Of a DNA stretch of 64,000 nt, positions 37,300-45,787 are shown one piece after another. The notes under the pieces were generated by a model that saw only the letters and a program-made list of their open reading frames with translations, was not told the origin of the DNA and made no database searches. The position numbers and the translations under genes are program-made. Each line of letters begins with the position of its first letter. The stretch's first letter is position 1. Source of the DNA: Opitutia bacterium (GTDB lineage: Bacteria > Verrucomicrobiota > Verrucomicrobiia > Opitutales > Opitutaceae); the NCBI GenBank assembly GCA_016217595.1, contig JACRHS010000011.1, forward strand, positions 62,001-126,000. Direction: 5' to 3'.

Positions 37300-39378
37300 A
37301 TGTTGCCCACCCCGCTTTCCAGCCCCGATCGTCTGACGGCCATTCGCGCCGCGCTTGGGCGAGGTTGGGAAACTCTGATCAAAGATCCGCTTTTCGCCCT
37401 GGCTCAGGTCGACGAGACGCGACGACTGCTCGACGAGAGCGCAACTGAGCCCGAAGTGGTGAATGAACTCGCGCTGCTGCACGGGAGCGTCCTGGCCAGC
37501 CTCGGGCGCAACGTCGAAGCCCGAACCGCGCTGCAACCGTTGCTGGCCGCCGATGCGCCGCCCTCGCGGCCCCGACTCGCGGCGCGCATCGCGCTGGGCA
37601 TGGCGGAGCTTCGGCTCGGTCACGACGAGGCCGCGCTGGCCCAGCTCCATCGCGCGATCGAACAGGCCGACGCGTTGGGCGATCTGCCGATGGAGGGCTT
37701 CGCCCAGTTATACGCCGGCGTCGCGCACAACGAGCGCGGCCGGCACGTCGAGGCGGTCACGCGACTGACCACGGCGCTGTCGCACTTTATCGCCTGCGGA
37801 GATCGCTTCGGCATCGCAGCGACGCGCGCGCAGCTCGGACACACCCATTTCGCCCTCGGCCAGTACGCGCAGGCCGCGGATTACTTTCTGGCCGGACTGC
37901 GGACATGGCGCGAGTTGGGCAACCGCCGCGGCCTCGCCGACGGTTGGAGCGCGCTGGGCCGGGTGTATCTGAAACTCGGCGACCACGAGAAAAGCGTCGA
38001 AAGCTATCGTCAGGCCATCGCCGAGTATAACACCCTCGGGCTCGCTCCCGAGGAAGCGGTCAGCTGGGGCGAGCTCGCCCAGGCCCGGCTTCAATCCGAC
38101 GCTCTCGCTGAGGCCGCCGGCGCACTGGGACAGGCGCTGGCGCTGGCGGAACGCCATGAGCTCACCGCCCAGCTGGGCGCAATGTTGTTCAGTCTCGGCG
38201 AGGTGTCCGCCCGGCAGGGCCGGAGCGAATTTGCCGCCGCCGCTTTTGTGCGGGCACTCACGCTGACCGCGACACCGGAGCATCACCCGGCCCGCGCGGC
38301 CGGACTGCTTGCATTGGTCCGTGCCCGGGAAATCGCCCCCACCGCCGCGGCCTGGAGCGCGCTGCCCACCACCGTAGCCGCACTGGAAGAGGCGGTGCAG
38401 CTGAGCGTCGAGCGGGAGCTGCCGGCCGTTGAACGCGAGGCTCGCGGCCGCCTCGCCGCGTGGTGCGAGCGCCAGGGCGATCTCGCCGGCACCCTGCACC
38501 ATCGTCGCGAGCACGACCGGTTGCAGGAGGCGTTCTGGCAGGAAAAGGCCAAACAGGCGGTCGCCCGCGCCGAGGTTTATTACGCGTTGGAACGCCACCG
38601 GCGCGAAGCCGAGCTCGCCCAGGCCCATGCCCACGAATTGGAGGCGGCGTTGAACGAGGCTCAACGTCAACGCGAGCGGGCCGAGACGGAGAGTCATCTG
38701 AAATCGGAACTGCTCGGCATCGTCGCCCACGATCTGCGCAATGCCCTCTCGCAAATCGGTCTCGCCGCCGAATGCCTCCGCGCCGGCACCACCGATCCCG
38801 GCCAGCTGGAAAATTGCGGTTACATCGCCATCGCCACCCGTCGGGCCGAGCGACTGATCCGGTCATTGCTGGACCGGGCCGCCCTGGAGGAAGGCCGGCT
38901 CGCGTTGCAGCCGACCATGATCGACCTGACGCTTCCGGCCCGCGTGGTCTGGCAACAGTCAGCGTCTGTGGCCGCGCGCAAAGATCAGCGGCTCGATCTC
39001 GCAGCGGCCGGACCGGTGTGGGCCTTTGCCGATGCCCAACGCGTCGAGCAGGTGCTCCAAAATCTCGTGGACAACGCGATCAAGTTCACTCCCCGCGGCC
39101 GGACCATCTCCCTCGCAGTTCACGCCGAGGGCGCAACCGCCCGCCTCAGTGTCCACGACGAAGGGCTCGGAATGAGCGCGGAGGATCTGGCGCGGGCGTT
39201 CGAGCGTTTCACGCGATTGAGTGCGCGGCCCACCGGCGACGAGCCCTCGACCGGGCTGGGCCTCTCGATCACCAAACAGCTTGTCGAGGCGATGAACGGA
39301 CGCGTGTGGGTGGAGTCCGCCGGCAAAGGTTGCGGCTGCACTTTTCACGTGACGCTGCCGACCCAACCGCCGGGCTGA
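37300..39378 (+). CDS. TPR-containing sensor histidine kinase, cytoplasmic
   Basis: A 692-residue protein from ATG 37300 (a TTG three codons earlier is possible). About 430 residues of tetratricopeptide-like helices come first (such as ARIALGMAELRLGHDEAALAQ, GWSALGRVYLKLGDHEKSVE). A coiled coil follows (ALERHRREAELAQAHAHELE). Then come HisKA with His477 in VAHDLRNALSQIG, the N box DNAIKFTP and the G2 box TGLGLSI. There is no membrane helix or signal peptide, so it senses an internal signal through the TPR array. No response regulator is adjacent. It starts 78 bases after the radical SAM gene on the same strand and may belong to that operon. Confidence 0.9.
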   Translation: MLPTPLSSPDRLTAIRAALGRGWETLIKDPLFALAQVDETRRLLDESATEPEVVNELALLHGSVLASLGRNVEARTALQPLLAADAPPSRPRLAARIALGMAELRLGHDEAALAQLHRAIEQADALGDLPMEGFAQLYAGVAHNERGRHVEAVTRLTTALSHFIACGDRFGIAATRAQLGHTHFALGQYAQAADYFLAGLRTWRELGNRRGLADGWSALGRVYLKLGDHEKSVESYRQAIAEYNTLGLAPEEAVSWGELAQARLQSDALAEAAGALGQALALAERHELTAQLGAMLFSLGEVSARQGRSEFAAAAFVRALTLTATPEHHPARAAGLLALVRAREIAPTAAAWSALPTTVAALEEAVQLSVERELPAVEREARGRLAAWCERQGDLAGTLHHRREHDRLQEAFWQEKAKQAVARAEVYYALERHRREAELAQAHAHELEAALNEAQRQRERAETESHLKSELLGIVAHDLRNALSQIGLAAECLRAGTTDPGQLENCGYIAIATRRAERLIRSLLDRAALEEGRLALQPTMIDLTLPARVVWQQSASVAARKDQRLDLAAAGPVWAFADAQRVEQVLQNLVDNAIKFTPRGRTISLAVHAEGATARLSVHDEGLGMSAEDLARAFERFTRLSARPTGDEPSTGLGLSITKQLVEAMNGRVWVESAGKGCGCTFHVTLPTQPPG

Positions 39379-39414
39379 AAGCATCGCCCCACCCCGCCGG
39401 CCCGCCGCGCGTTT

Positions 39415-40368
39415 TCAGGCTTTCACACCGGCGCGCAACGCTTCGATCCTTTGCCGCGAGACGGTGATCTCTTCCTCCGTCGCCCGCGGATTCATTTCCA
39501 ACACGAGCAAGTGCTGCGGACGCCAAAAGCTGCTCACCATGTTGAAATCGATGTGCCCGCTGCCGATCGCCTGATGATCGTGGCCCTGCGCATTCACGTC
39601 GTGCAGGTGCATCCCGAGCAGCCGCGGCGCGTTTTTCTCCAGATGCTGCTGGTGCTTGAGCAACGCCAGCGACTCCTTGATGTCGGCATGACCGGTGTCG
39701 TGCCAGTAACCGATGGGGGCATCAGCCGGAAAACCCGCGAGCAACTCCTCGAACGAGTCGTCCAGCGGCAACTCGTCGAATTTTTCCCGGTTCTCGAAGC
39801 CGAGCTGCACGCCCTTCTGCTTCGCGTAATCGAGGACGGAGCTGATGCTCTTCTTTACCTGGTCGAGAAACTTGGGCTGGCGCTTGCGCAGCTTGGTCAA
39901 CGCCTTGTCGCGCAAAGCGAGGTATTCCTTGTCAAAAGCGAGATCCGTCCGGGAATGATCGCGCTGGTAATGCTTCAACCCACGCGTGGGGTTGAACCAA
40001 AAAAATTCCACACTCCCAAGGTGGCAGACCAGCAGTCGCGCCTTCACTTGCGCAGCGAAATCGAGCGAGCGCTTCGTCTGGCGCAGCCATTGATCCTGCT
40101 CCCGGGAATCGAGGCTCGACGGCTCGTAATGGTTGGGCGACGGGTGCACCACACCCATCGGCAGCGGACAAAAATTATGACACGAGCTGACCTTGACGAC
40201 GCCCTCCTCGATCGCCCGCAGAATGCCGGGAACAAGCGTAATGCGGATGCCGTGACTCAACTCCACGTACTCGAACCCCAACGCCGCCATCTCTTTCAGC
40301 ATGGCATAACCGTCTTGATGACGGTGTGAGCACCAGCAGGTGGAGAGGGAGAGTATCGGCAGGGACAT
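39415..40368 (-). CDS. Sugar-phosphate isomerase/epimerase-like TIM-barrel protein
   Basis: A 317-residue protein of the xylose-isomerase-like/AP-endonuclease-2 TIM-barrel family. Recognisable strands carry the expected acidic and histidine metal ligands: YVELSHG, ARLLVCHLGS, VQLGFENRE, IGYWHDTGHAD, LLGMHLHDVNAQG and LLVLEMNP. The family covers many sugar isomerases, epimerases and inosose dehydratases, and the substrate cannot be named. It follows rpsU on the same strand but is separated from it by a good terminator, so it is probably transcribed from its own promoter. Confidence 0.85.
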   Translation of the reverse strand: MSLPILSLSTCWCSHRHQDGYAMLKEMAALGFEYVELSHGIRITLVPGILRAIEEGVVKVSSCHNFCPLPMGVVHPSPNHYEPSSLDSREQDQWLRQTKRSLDFAAQVKARLLVCHLGSVEFFWFNPTRGLKHYQRDHSRTDLAFDKEYLALRDKALTKLRKRQPKFLDQVKKSISSVLDYAKQKGVQLGFENREKFDELPLDDSFEELLAGFPADAPIGYWHDTGHADIKESLALLKHQQHLEKNAPRLLGMHLHDVNAQGHDHQAIGSGHIDFNMVSSFWRPQHLLVLEMNPRATEEEITVSRQRIEALRAGVKA

Positions 40369-40407
40369 GAGCAGAACAGACGAATGTACCGACCAACGGG
40401 TTACACA

Positions 40408-40441
40408 ACAAAAAAGCCGCGCCCTTTTTGGGGAGCGCGGC
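40408..40441 (-). terminator. Rho-independent terminator of rpsU
   Basis: On the minus strand a perfect 7-bp stem, gccgcgc/gcgcggc (40441-40435 with 40422-40416), is followed immediately by a run of T (complement of the A-run at 40411-40415). It lies 45 bases after the rpsU stop. Confidence 0.85.
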
Positions 40442-40485
40442 GCGGGAAAAGAATTTACGCTTTCTTGACGAAGCGCGAGGCGCGG

Positions 40486-40683
40486 TCAGCCCTCGTGGCG
40501 GCGGCGCAACATGGCGGTGAAGGCCTGGACCTTCTCCTTCCGGCGTCGCTTCTCGCACGGCTTCTCATGATAACGTTTGGCGCGAACACCTTTGATGATG
40601 TTCTCGCGATCGAGCTTCTTTTTCATGCGACGCAGCGCACGGTCGATGGGCTCGCTTTTGCGGATTTTGATCTCGATAGACAT
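40486..40683 (-). CDS. rpsU: 30S ribosomal protein S21
   Basis: A 65-residue basic protein. It matches S21 throughout: IEIKIRKSEPIDRALRRMKKK, the KGVRAKRYHEKPCEKRRRK core and a basic tail. The length is within the family range. S21 helps base-pairing of the 16S 3' end with the mRNA leader during initiation. A strong terminator follows it. Confidence 0.96.
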   Translation of the reverse strand: MSIEIKIRKSEPIDRALRRMKKKLDRENIIKGVRAKRYHEKPCEKRRRKEKVQAFTAMLRRRHEG

Positions 40684-40813
40684 GTCGAAAACGGAAGATT
40701 GACGGCGAAAAAGAGTGCACTAGGCCAAACCCACCCACCGCCGTCAACGGCAATTTTGGCCCGGGAGAAAATTCCCGGCCCGGCGGCTATGGCCGGGTCC
40801 GGAAACGTTGCTT

Positions 40814-41953
40814 TCAAACGCTTACCGTGGCGTCGAGTTCGAGCTCGAACAGCAGGTCGTCGCGGCAGATGTCGCAGTGGACCGGCACGTAGGGCATCGT
40901 TTGCAAGCTGTGCTCGGCCAGCCAGGCGGCGAAGATCGCGCGGTCGGCGGCATGTTTGAAATAGGCGGTCGCACGCGTGGTGTCGGCCAGGGTCATGCCC
41001 TTGGAGTGCAGCATCGCGGCGATCACTTCCATCGTGAGATCGATCTGCTTGCGGGTGTCGCCCGGCCACATCGTGGCGCCGCCGGGAGCGATGCTCGCCG
41101 TGCCGGAGACCAGCAGGCGGCGGATGCCGCCGGAAGAAATTTCCATCGCGCGGCTGAACGAGCTGCCGTACGCGGGCGCCGGGCATTGCAGCGGCGAGGC
41201 CACCTCTTGCACGCACGCCGAGGCCTGTAACGGTTTCACCGCCCAGGCGCCCATCACCAGCGCGGCATGCGCGGGATTGTAGCCTTCGACGCCGGTGCTC
41301 GCCGGCAGCGAGCCGATGCGGAACGGTTTGCGCGAATAGTAAGCGGTGCGGACGCGGTTGAAATCGCCGTACCACGCAAGAATGTCGTCGTTGAAAAACC
41401 ACGTGCGCGCCACGTCAGCCAGCTCGAAGCCAGCCTGATGCAGCGCCGTTTCGAGATTCTCAAAAGCCTGATGCGTCTGAACGGCTTGAGTCTGGGTCGG
41501 ATCGGTCGGGCCAACGCCGCCGAGCAGGCAATGCCGCGCGCCGTTATCCTCGTACACCGAGGCAACCACGCGACCGTTGACCATCACGCGCTGCAAATCC
41601 GCGGCGCCTTCCACCGCGAAAGCCTGCACGCCCGCGAGCGGCGAATCGTCGCAACTCGCGCCCTCGACCCACGTCACCGGCCAGTCGATGGCGCCCAGGT
41701 AGCGGCGCATCATTTTTACGCTCTCCTCGTGGGCGGCCAGCGAACCGTAAATCATCAGTTTCAGCACCGTAGCATCGCGCTCGCGCAGCGCGGCGGCCAG
41801 ACGACTGAAGAGCGGTGCCACCCCTTCGCCCGGGCGGGCGGTGACGGTGAGCACAAACTCGGTCGGCAGGGAAACCGCGGCTTCATCAGCCGGGGTGCAG
41901 TTGGGCGAAACAGTGGGTGAGGTTTTCAGCGGGGAAGCGGAGGAAGTTAGCAT
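40814..41953 (-). CDS. Tandem RidA/YjgF-like protein (chorismatase-like fold)
   Basis: A 379-residue protein with two RidA-like halves. The first contains AFENLETALHQAGFELADVARTWFF. The second contains RRLLVSGTASIAP, QIDLTMEVIAAML and a final PYVPVHCDICRDDLLFELELDA. A preceding N-terminal third (about 30-120) is less clear. Fusions of two YjgF folds occur in chorismatases (FkbO/Hyg5 type) and in uncharacterised Rid subfamilies. The RidA arginine that binds imines is not obvious here. Enzymatic function is left open. It is transcribed away from the DUF1549 operon. Confidence 0.75.
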   Translation of the reverse strand: MLTSSASPLKTSPTVSPNCTPADEAAVSLPTEFVLTVTARPGEGVAPLFSRLAAALRERDATVLKLMIYGSLAAHEESVKMMRRYLGAIDWPVTWVEGASCDDSPLAGVQAFAVEGAADLQRVMVNGRVVASVYEDNGARHCLLGGVGPTDPTQTQAVQTHQAFENLETALHQAGFELADVARTWFFNDDILAWYGDFNRVRTAYYSRKPFRIGSLPASTGVEGYNPAHAALVMGAWAVKPLQASACVQEVASPLQCPAPAYGSSFSRAMEISSGGIRRLLVSGTASIAPGGATMWPGDTRKQIDLTMEVIAAMLHSKGMTLADTTRATAYFKHAADRAIFAAWLAEHSLQTMPYVPVHCDICRDDLLFELELDATVSV

Positions 41954-42149
41954 GAAAAAGGAGACGGTGCGCCTGTGCGTCAGTTACAGACTGGCGCAAT
42001 GCACCGGCCTTTCGCTAGTTTTTTCACGTTCTTTACGGTTGGTTCTTCTAGGTCAGTTTTCGCTGTAGCCGCCACCGCGGCCCGACGTCTTAAGCGTGTC
42101 CCGTTCCGCCGCCTGTTTACCCCGCGGATCAAGTTGGTTCCTGTTTTCC

Positions 42150-44399
42150 ATGTTTTTGCTCTTCTCCTGCCCTCGCCTCTTCACCCGCGCCCTGTGCGCG
42201 GTTCTGCCCGGCATGTTGTCGCTCGGCGCTGCGTCCGCGCCCGCCGCGCCCAGAGGCAAACCCGCCCCGGCGCCGCTCTGTTTCGTGACCGACGTCATGC
42301 CGCAACTCGACCGAGCCGGCTGCGCCACCGCCGCGTGCCACGGCAGCACCAGTGGCAAGGGCGGCCTGAAACTCTCGCTCTTCGGCGCCGATCCCAAGGC
42401 GGATTTCGACGCGCTCACCCGCGACGGCGGCGGTCGCCGGATCAACCGCGTCGAGCCCGAGAAAAGTCTTTTGCTCCAAAAAATCTCCGGCGCATTGCCG
42501 CACGACAAAACCGCCGCCGTGCTCCCCGCCAAGTCGCCCGCTTACACCACGCTCGCGCGCTGGATCGCCCAGCACACGGTGTACGCGCAGGCCAACGCCC
42601 CGCAGTTTGTCGCGCTCGACGTCACGCCGACAGAGCATCGCTTGCGGCCCGGCGAGTCGGCGACGTTGCAAGTGTTCGCCAAGTTTTCCGACGGCGCGCG
42701 GCGCGACGTCACCCGCCTCGCGCATTTTCAGTCCAACGATCACGCCGTCGCCGCGATCTCGCCCGAGGGCCGGGTGACGGCCGCGCGGCTCGGCGAATGC
42801 GCCCTCGTGATCACCTACCTGCGGCAATCCGCCGTGGTGCGCGTCGTCGTGCCGCAGCCCGCGCCGGCGCCGTTTCCCGCGTCCGACGCCGCCGGCCGCA
42901 TCGACGAGCTGGTGTACGCGCGGCTCAAGCTCCTCGGCCTCGCGCCGTCGGGCGTGTGCCACGACGAAGAATTTCTGCGGCGCGTTTACCTCGACCTCAC
43001 GGGTCTGCTTCCGCCGGTCGCCGCGGCCAGGACGTTTCTCGCCGACGCGAATCCGCAAAAGCGCGCACAGCTCATCGAGCGTTTGCTGGCGAGCGACGAG
43101 TACGCGGATTTCTGGGCGCTGAAGTGGGGCGACCTCCTGCGCATCAAGAGCGAATATCCGGTGCGCGTCTGGCCCAAGGGTGTCGTCACCTACCACCGCT
43201 GGGTGCGCGACAGCATCGCGGCCAACAAGCCCTACGACCAGTTCGTGCGCGAGCTGCTCACCGCCAGCGGCAGCGATTTCCGCGACGGTCCCGCCAACTA
43301 TTTCCGCGCGCATCCCACCAAGGACCCGCTGAGTTTCGCCGAGACGACTTCGCTGATTTTCATGGGCGTGCGTCTCGAATGCTCGCGTTGCCACGGTCAT
43401 CCCACCGAGCGCTGGACGCTCGCCGACAACCTCGGCATGGCGGCGTTTTTCTCCAAAGTCGCGTTCAAGGGCACCGGCGAATGGAAAGAGGAAATCGTCT
43501 ACGTCGAGCCCAAGGGCGTCGTGCGGCATCCGCGTACCAAGGAGATCGTCGCTCCGAAATTCCTCGGCGGCGACACTGTCCCCGTCGGCAAGGAGGAGGA
43601 CGCCCGGCCGCGTTTCGCCGAGTGGCTCACCGCGCCCGACAATCCGTGGTTCGCACGCAATGCCGCCAACCGCGTCTGGTTCTGGCTGCTCGGCCGCGGC
43701 CTCACGCAGGAGCCCGACGACCAGCGCCCCACCAATCCGCCGTCGCACCAGGAACTGCTCGATTTTCTCGCGCAGGAGCTCGTCAGCCACCGTTACGACC
43801 TGAAGCACCTCTACCGGTTGATCCTCAACTCGCGCACCTACCAGCGTTCGTCCGTGCCGCAGCCGTTCAACCGCGCCGACGCCACGCATTTCTCGCACTA
43901 CCGCGTGAAGCGCCTCACCGCCGAGCAGCTGCTCGACGCCATCGGCCAGGTGACCGAGACCACCGAGAAATATTCGAGCAAGATCCCGGAGCCATTCACC
44001 TTCTGGCCCTCCACGACCCGCGCGACGCAGCTCGAAGACGGCAACGCCGAGTGCTCGTTCCTCGAACTTTTCGGCCGTCCGCCGCGCGACACGCCGTACG
44101 AGGAGGAGCGCGACTCCGAGGCGTCGCTCCGCCAGGCGCTCTATTTCATCAACTCCGACCATCTCGAAAACAAGGTCGCCAACGGCCAGCGCGTGAAACG
44201 CCTGCTCGCGCCGCCGGCCCGCAGCGACGCCGAGATCGTCGATGAAATCGTGCTCGCCGCGCTCGCGCGTTTCCCCACTCCGGCCGAGAAGGAAAAATTC
44301 ACGGCCTATCTCGCGAAGAACAAGGCCAGCCGCCCCGCCGCCGTGCGCGACCTCATGTGGGCCGTGCTCAACACCAAGGAGTTTCTTTTCAACCATTGA
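42150..44399 (+). CDS. DUF1549/DUF1553 protein with cytochrome-like N-terminus
   Basis: A 749-residue exported protein (signal peptide MFLLFSCPRLFTRALCAVLP). The order is a planctomycete-cytochrome-like N-terminal segment with the variant haem-type motif C-x4-CH (GCATAACHGS), a BID_2/Ig-like domain (VTPTEHRLRPGESATLQVFA), DUF1549 (DEEFLRRVYLDLTGLLP) and DUF1553 (NPWFARNAANRVWFWLLGRGL, SRTYQRSSVPQPFN). The family is abundant in planctomycetes and verrucomicrobia, usually beside DUF1501 genes, and has no settled biochemical role; polysaccharide breakdown or surface attachment have been proposed. ATG 42150 is chosen for its signal peptide. Confidence 0.88.
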   Translation: MFLLFSCPRLFTRALCAVLPGMLSLGAASAPAAPRGKPAPAPLCFVTDVMPQLDRAGCATAACHGSTSGKGGLKLSLFGADPKADFDALTRDGGGRRINRVEPEKSLLLQKISGALPHDKTAAVLPAKSPAYTTLARWIAQHTVYAQANAPQFVALDVTPTEHRLRPGESATLQVFAKFSDGARRDVTRLAHFQSNDHAVAAISPEGRVTAARLGECALVITYLRQSAVVRVVVPQPAPAPFPASDAAGRIDELVYARLKLLGLAPSGVCHDEEFLRRVYLDLTGLLPPVAAARTFLADANPQKRAQLIERLLASDEYADFWALKWGDLLRIKSEYPVRVWPKGVVTYHRWVRDSIAANKPYDQFVRELLTASGSDFRDGPANYFRAHPTKDPLSFAETTSLIFMGVRLECSRCHGHPTERWTLADNLGMAAFFSKVAFKGTGEWKEEIVYVEPKGVVRHPRTKEIVAPKFLGGDTVPVGKEEDARPRFAEWLTAPDNPWFARNAANRVWFWLLGRGLTQEPDDQRPTNPPSHQELLDFLAQELVSHRYDLKHLYRLILNSRTYQRSSVPQPFNRADATHFSHYRVKRLTAEQLLDAIGQVTETTEKYSSKIPEPFTFWPSTTRATQLEDGNAECSFLELFGRPPRDTPYEEERDSEASLRQALYFINSDHLENKVANGQRVKRLLAPPARSDAEIVDEIVLAALARFPTPAEKEKFTAYLAKNKASRPAAVRDLMWAVLNTKEFLFNH

Positions 44400-44425
44400 G
44401 GCGGCTGCGCGCCGCCCGTCCCGCC

Positions 44426-45787
44426 ATGATCGATCTCAACAGCCCGCATTTTCACCGCAATTGCGAGGGTTTCGGCCGGCGCGATTTTCTCCGCGTCGGC
44501 GGCCTCGCCGCGCTCGGTTTCACCCTCGCCGACTGGTTCGCGCTGCAAGCCCGCGCCGCCGGCCAGCCCGCCAAAGCGCCCGCGCGCTCCGTCATCCAGC
44601 TCTGGATGGGCGGCGGCCCACCGCACCTCGACACCTTCGACCCGAAGCCGGGCGCGGGCGTCGATTACTGCGGCCCGCTCAACCGCGCGATCGACACCAA
44701 CGTCGCCGGCATGCGCATCGGCGAACTGCTGCCGCTGCTGGCCAAACAGGCCGACAAGTTCTCCATCATCCGCAGCATGACGCATGGCAACAACAGCCAT
44801 GAGACCGCCGCGTACATCATGCAGACCGGCACGATGCCCGGCGACCTCGTCTACCCGGCGCAGGGCGCCGTGGTGGCGTTGAAACGCGCCGAGGTCGGCG
44901 CCGTCGCCAGCTCGCTGCCGCCGTACATCACGCTCACCAATCCGCTCGGCCGGTTCAGCGAGTGCGGTTTTCTCGGCAACAATTTCCGCACCTTCGCGCC
45001 CGGCGGCGATCCCAACGCCAAGGAATACCGCGTGCAGGGTCTCGTGCCGCCGCGCGGCATGACCGACGAACGCATCCAGGAGCGGCGCTCGCTCGTGCAG
45101 GCCGTCGACGGGCTCGCCCGCCAGGTGGAGAAGCAGGCCGCGCTCGGCGAGATGGACGAGTTTCAGGAGAAAGCCTACGGCCTGCTGCTCGGCGACGCGA
45201 AGAAAGCGTTCGATCTCTCCGCCGAAACCGAGGCCACGCGCAACCGTTATGGCCGCACGCAATTCGGCCAGTCGTGCCTGCTCGCCCGCCGGTTGGTCGA
45301 GCACGGCGTGCCGTTCATCACCGTCAATTCCGGCGGTTGGGACACCCACAAAAATCATTTCGACGCGATGAAGCGGCTGCTCCCGCCGCTCGACCAGGGC
45401 TTCTCCGCACTCCTCGAAGATTTGCACCAGCGCGGGCTGCTCGGCTCCACCATCGTCACGTGGGGCGGCGAGTTCGGGCGCACGCCGAAGGTCGCGATCG
45501 ACGCGCCGTGGTTTGGCGGGCGGCACCATTTCGGCGCCGTGTTCTCCTCGGTCGTGGCCGGCGGTGGTTTCAAGGGCGGCACGGTGCTCGGCGCGTCGGA
45601 TTTTCGCGGCGAAAACGTGGCCCAGCGCCCCGTCTATCCGTGGGACCTCGCCGCCAGCATTTACACGCTGCTCGGCATCGACCCCAAGGGCCAGCTGCCG
45701 CATCCGCGCGGCTGCGTGGCGTTCGTAAGTCCGCTCGCCAGCGGCACGGTGCCGACCGGCGGTTTGCTGAAGGAGATCATGGCATGA
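44426..45787 (+). CDS. DUF1501 family protein, Tat-exported
   Basis: A 453-residue protein with a twin-arginine leader (GFGRRDFLRVGGLAALGFTL). It has the DUF1501 fold, related to the alkaline-phosphatase/sulfatase superfamily: IQLWMGGGPPHLDTFDPKPG, IRSMTHGNNSHETAAYIM, NSGGWDTHKNHFDAMKRLLP, TWGGEFGRTPKV, GRHHFGAVFS. The Asp/His-rich motifs suggest metal binding. The start is ATG 44426, 26 bases after the DUF1549 gene. Its stop overlaps the start of the WD40 gene. Tat export implies folding, perhaps with a cofactor, in the cytoplasm. Confidence 0.92.
   Translation: MIDLNSPHFHRNCEGFGRRDFLRVGGLAALGFTLADWFALQARAAGQPAKAPARSVIQLWMGGGPPHLDTFDPKPGAGVDYCGPLNRAIDTNVAGMRIGELLPLLAKQADKFSIIRSMTHGNNSHETAAYIMQTGTMPGDLVYPAQGAVVALKRAEVGAVASSLPPYITLTNPLGRFSECGFLGNNFRTFAPGGDPNAKEYRVQGLVPPRGMTDERIQERRSLVQAVDGLARQVEKQAALGEMDEFQEKAYGLLLGDAKKAFDLSAETEATRNRYGRTQFGQSCLLARRLVEHGVPFITVNSGGWDTHKNHFDAMKRLLPPLDQGFSALLEDLHQRGLLGSTIVTWGGEFGRTPKVAIDAPWFGGRHHFGAVFSSVVAGGGFKGGTVLGASDFRGENVAQRPVYPWDLAASIYTLLGIDPKGQLPHPRGCVAFVSPLASGTVPTGGLLKEIMA

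Noticed and set aside
40761..40797. Two adjacent hairpins downstream of the RidA-like gene
   Set aside because: Stems ccggga/tcccgg and cccggc/gccggg are real, but no T-tract follows on the minus strand, so I did not call a terminator.
42129..44396. Minus-strand open frame of 755 codons opposite the DUF1549 gene
   Set aside because: Shadow of the DUF1549 frame with biased composition and no domain; the plus strand has clear family motifs.
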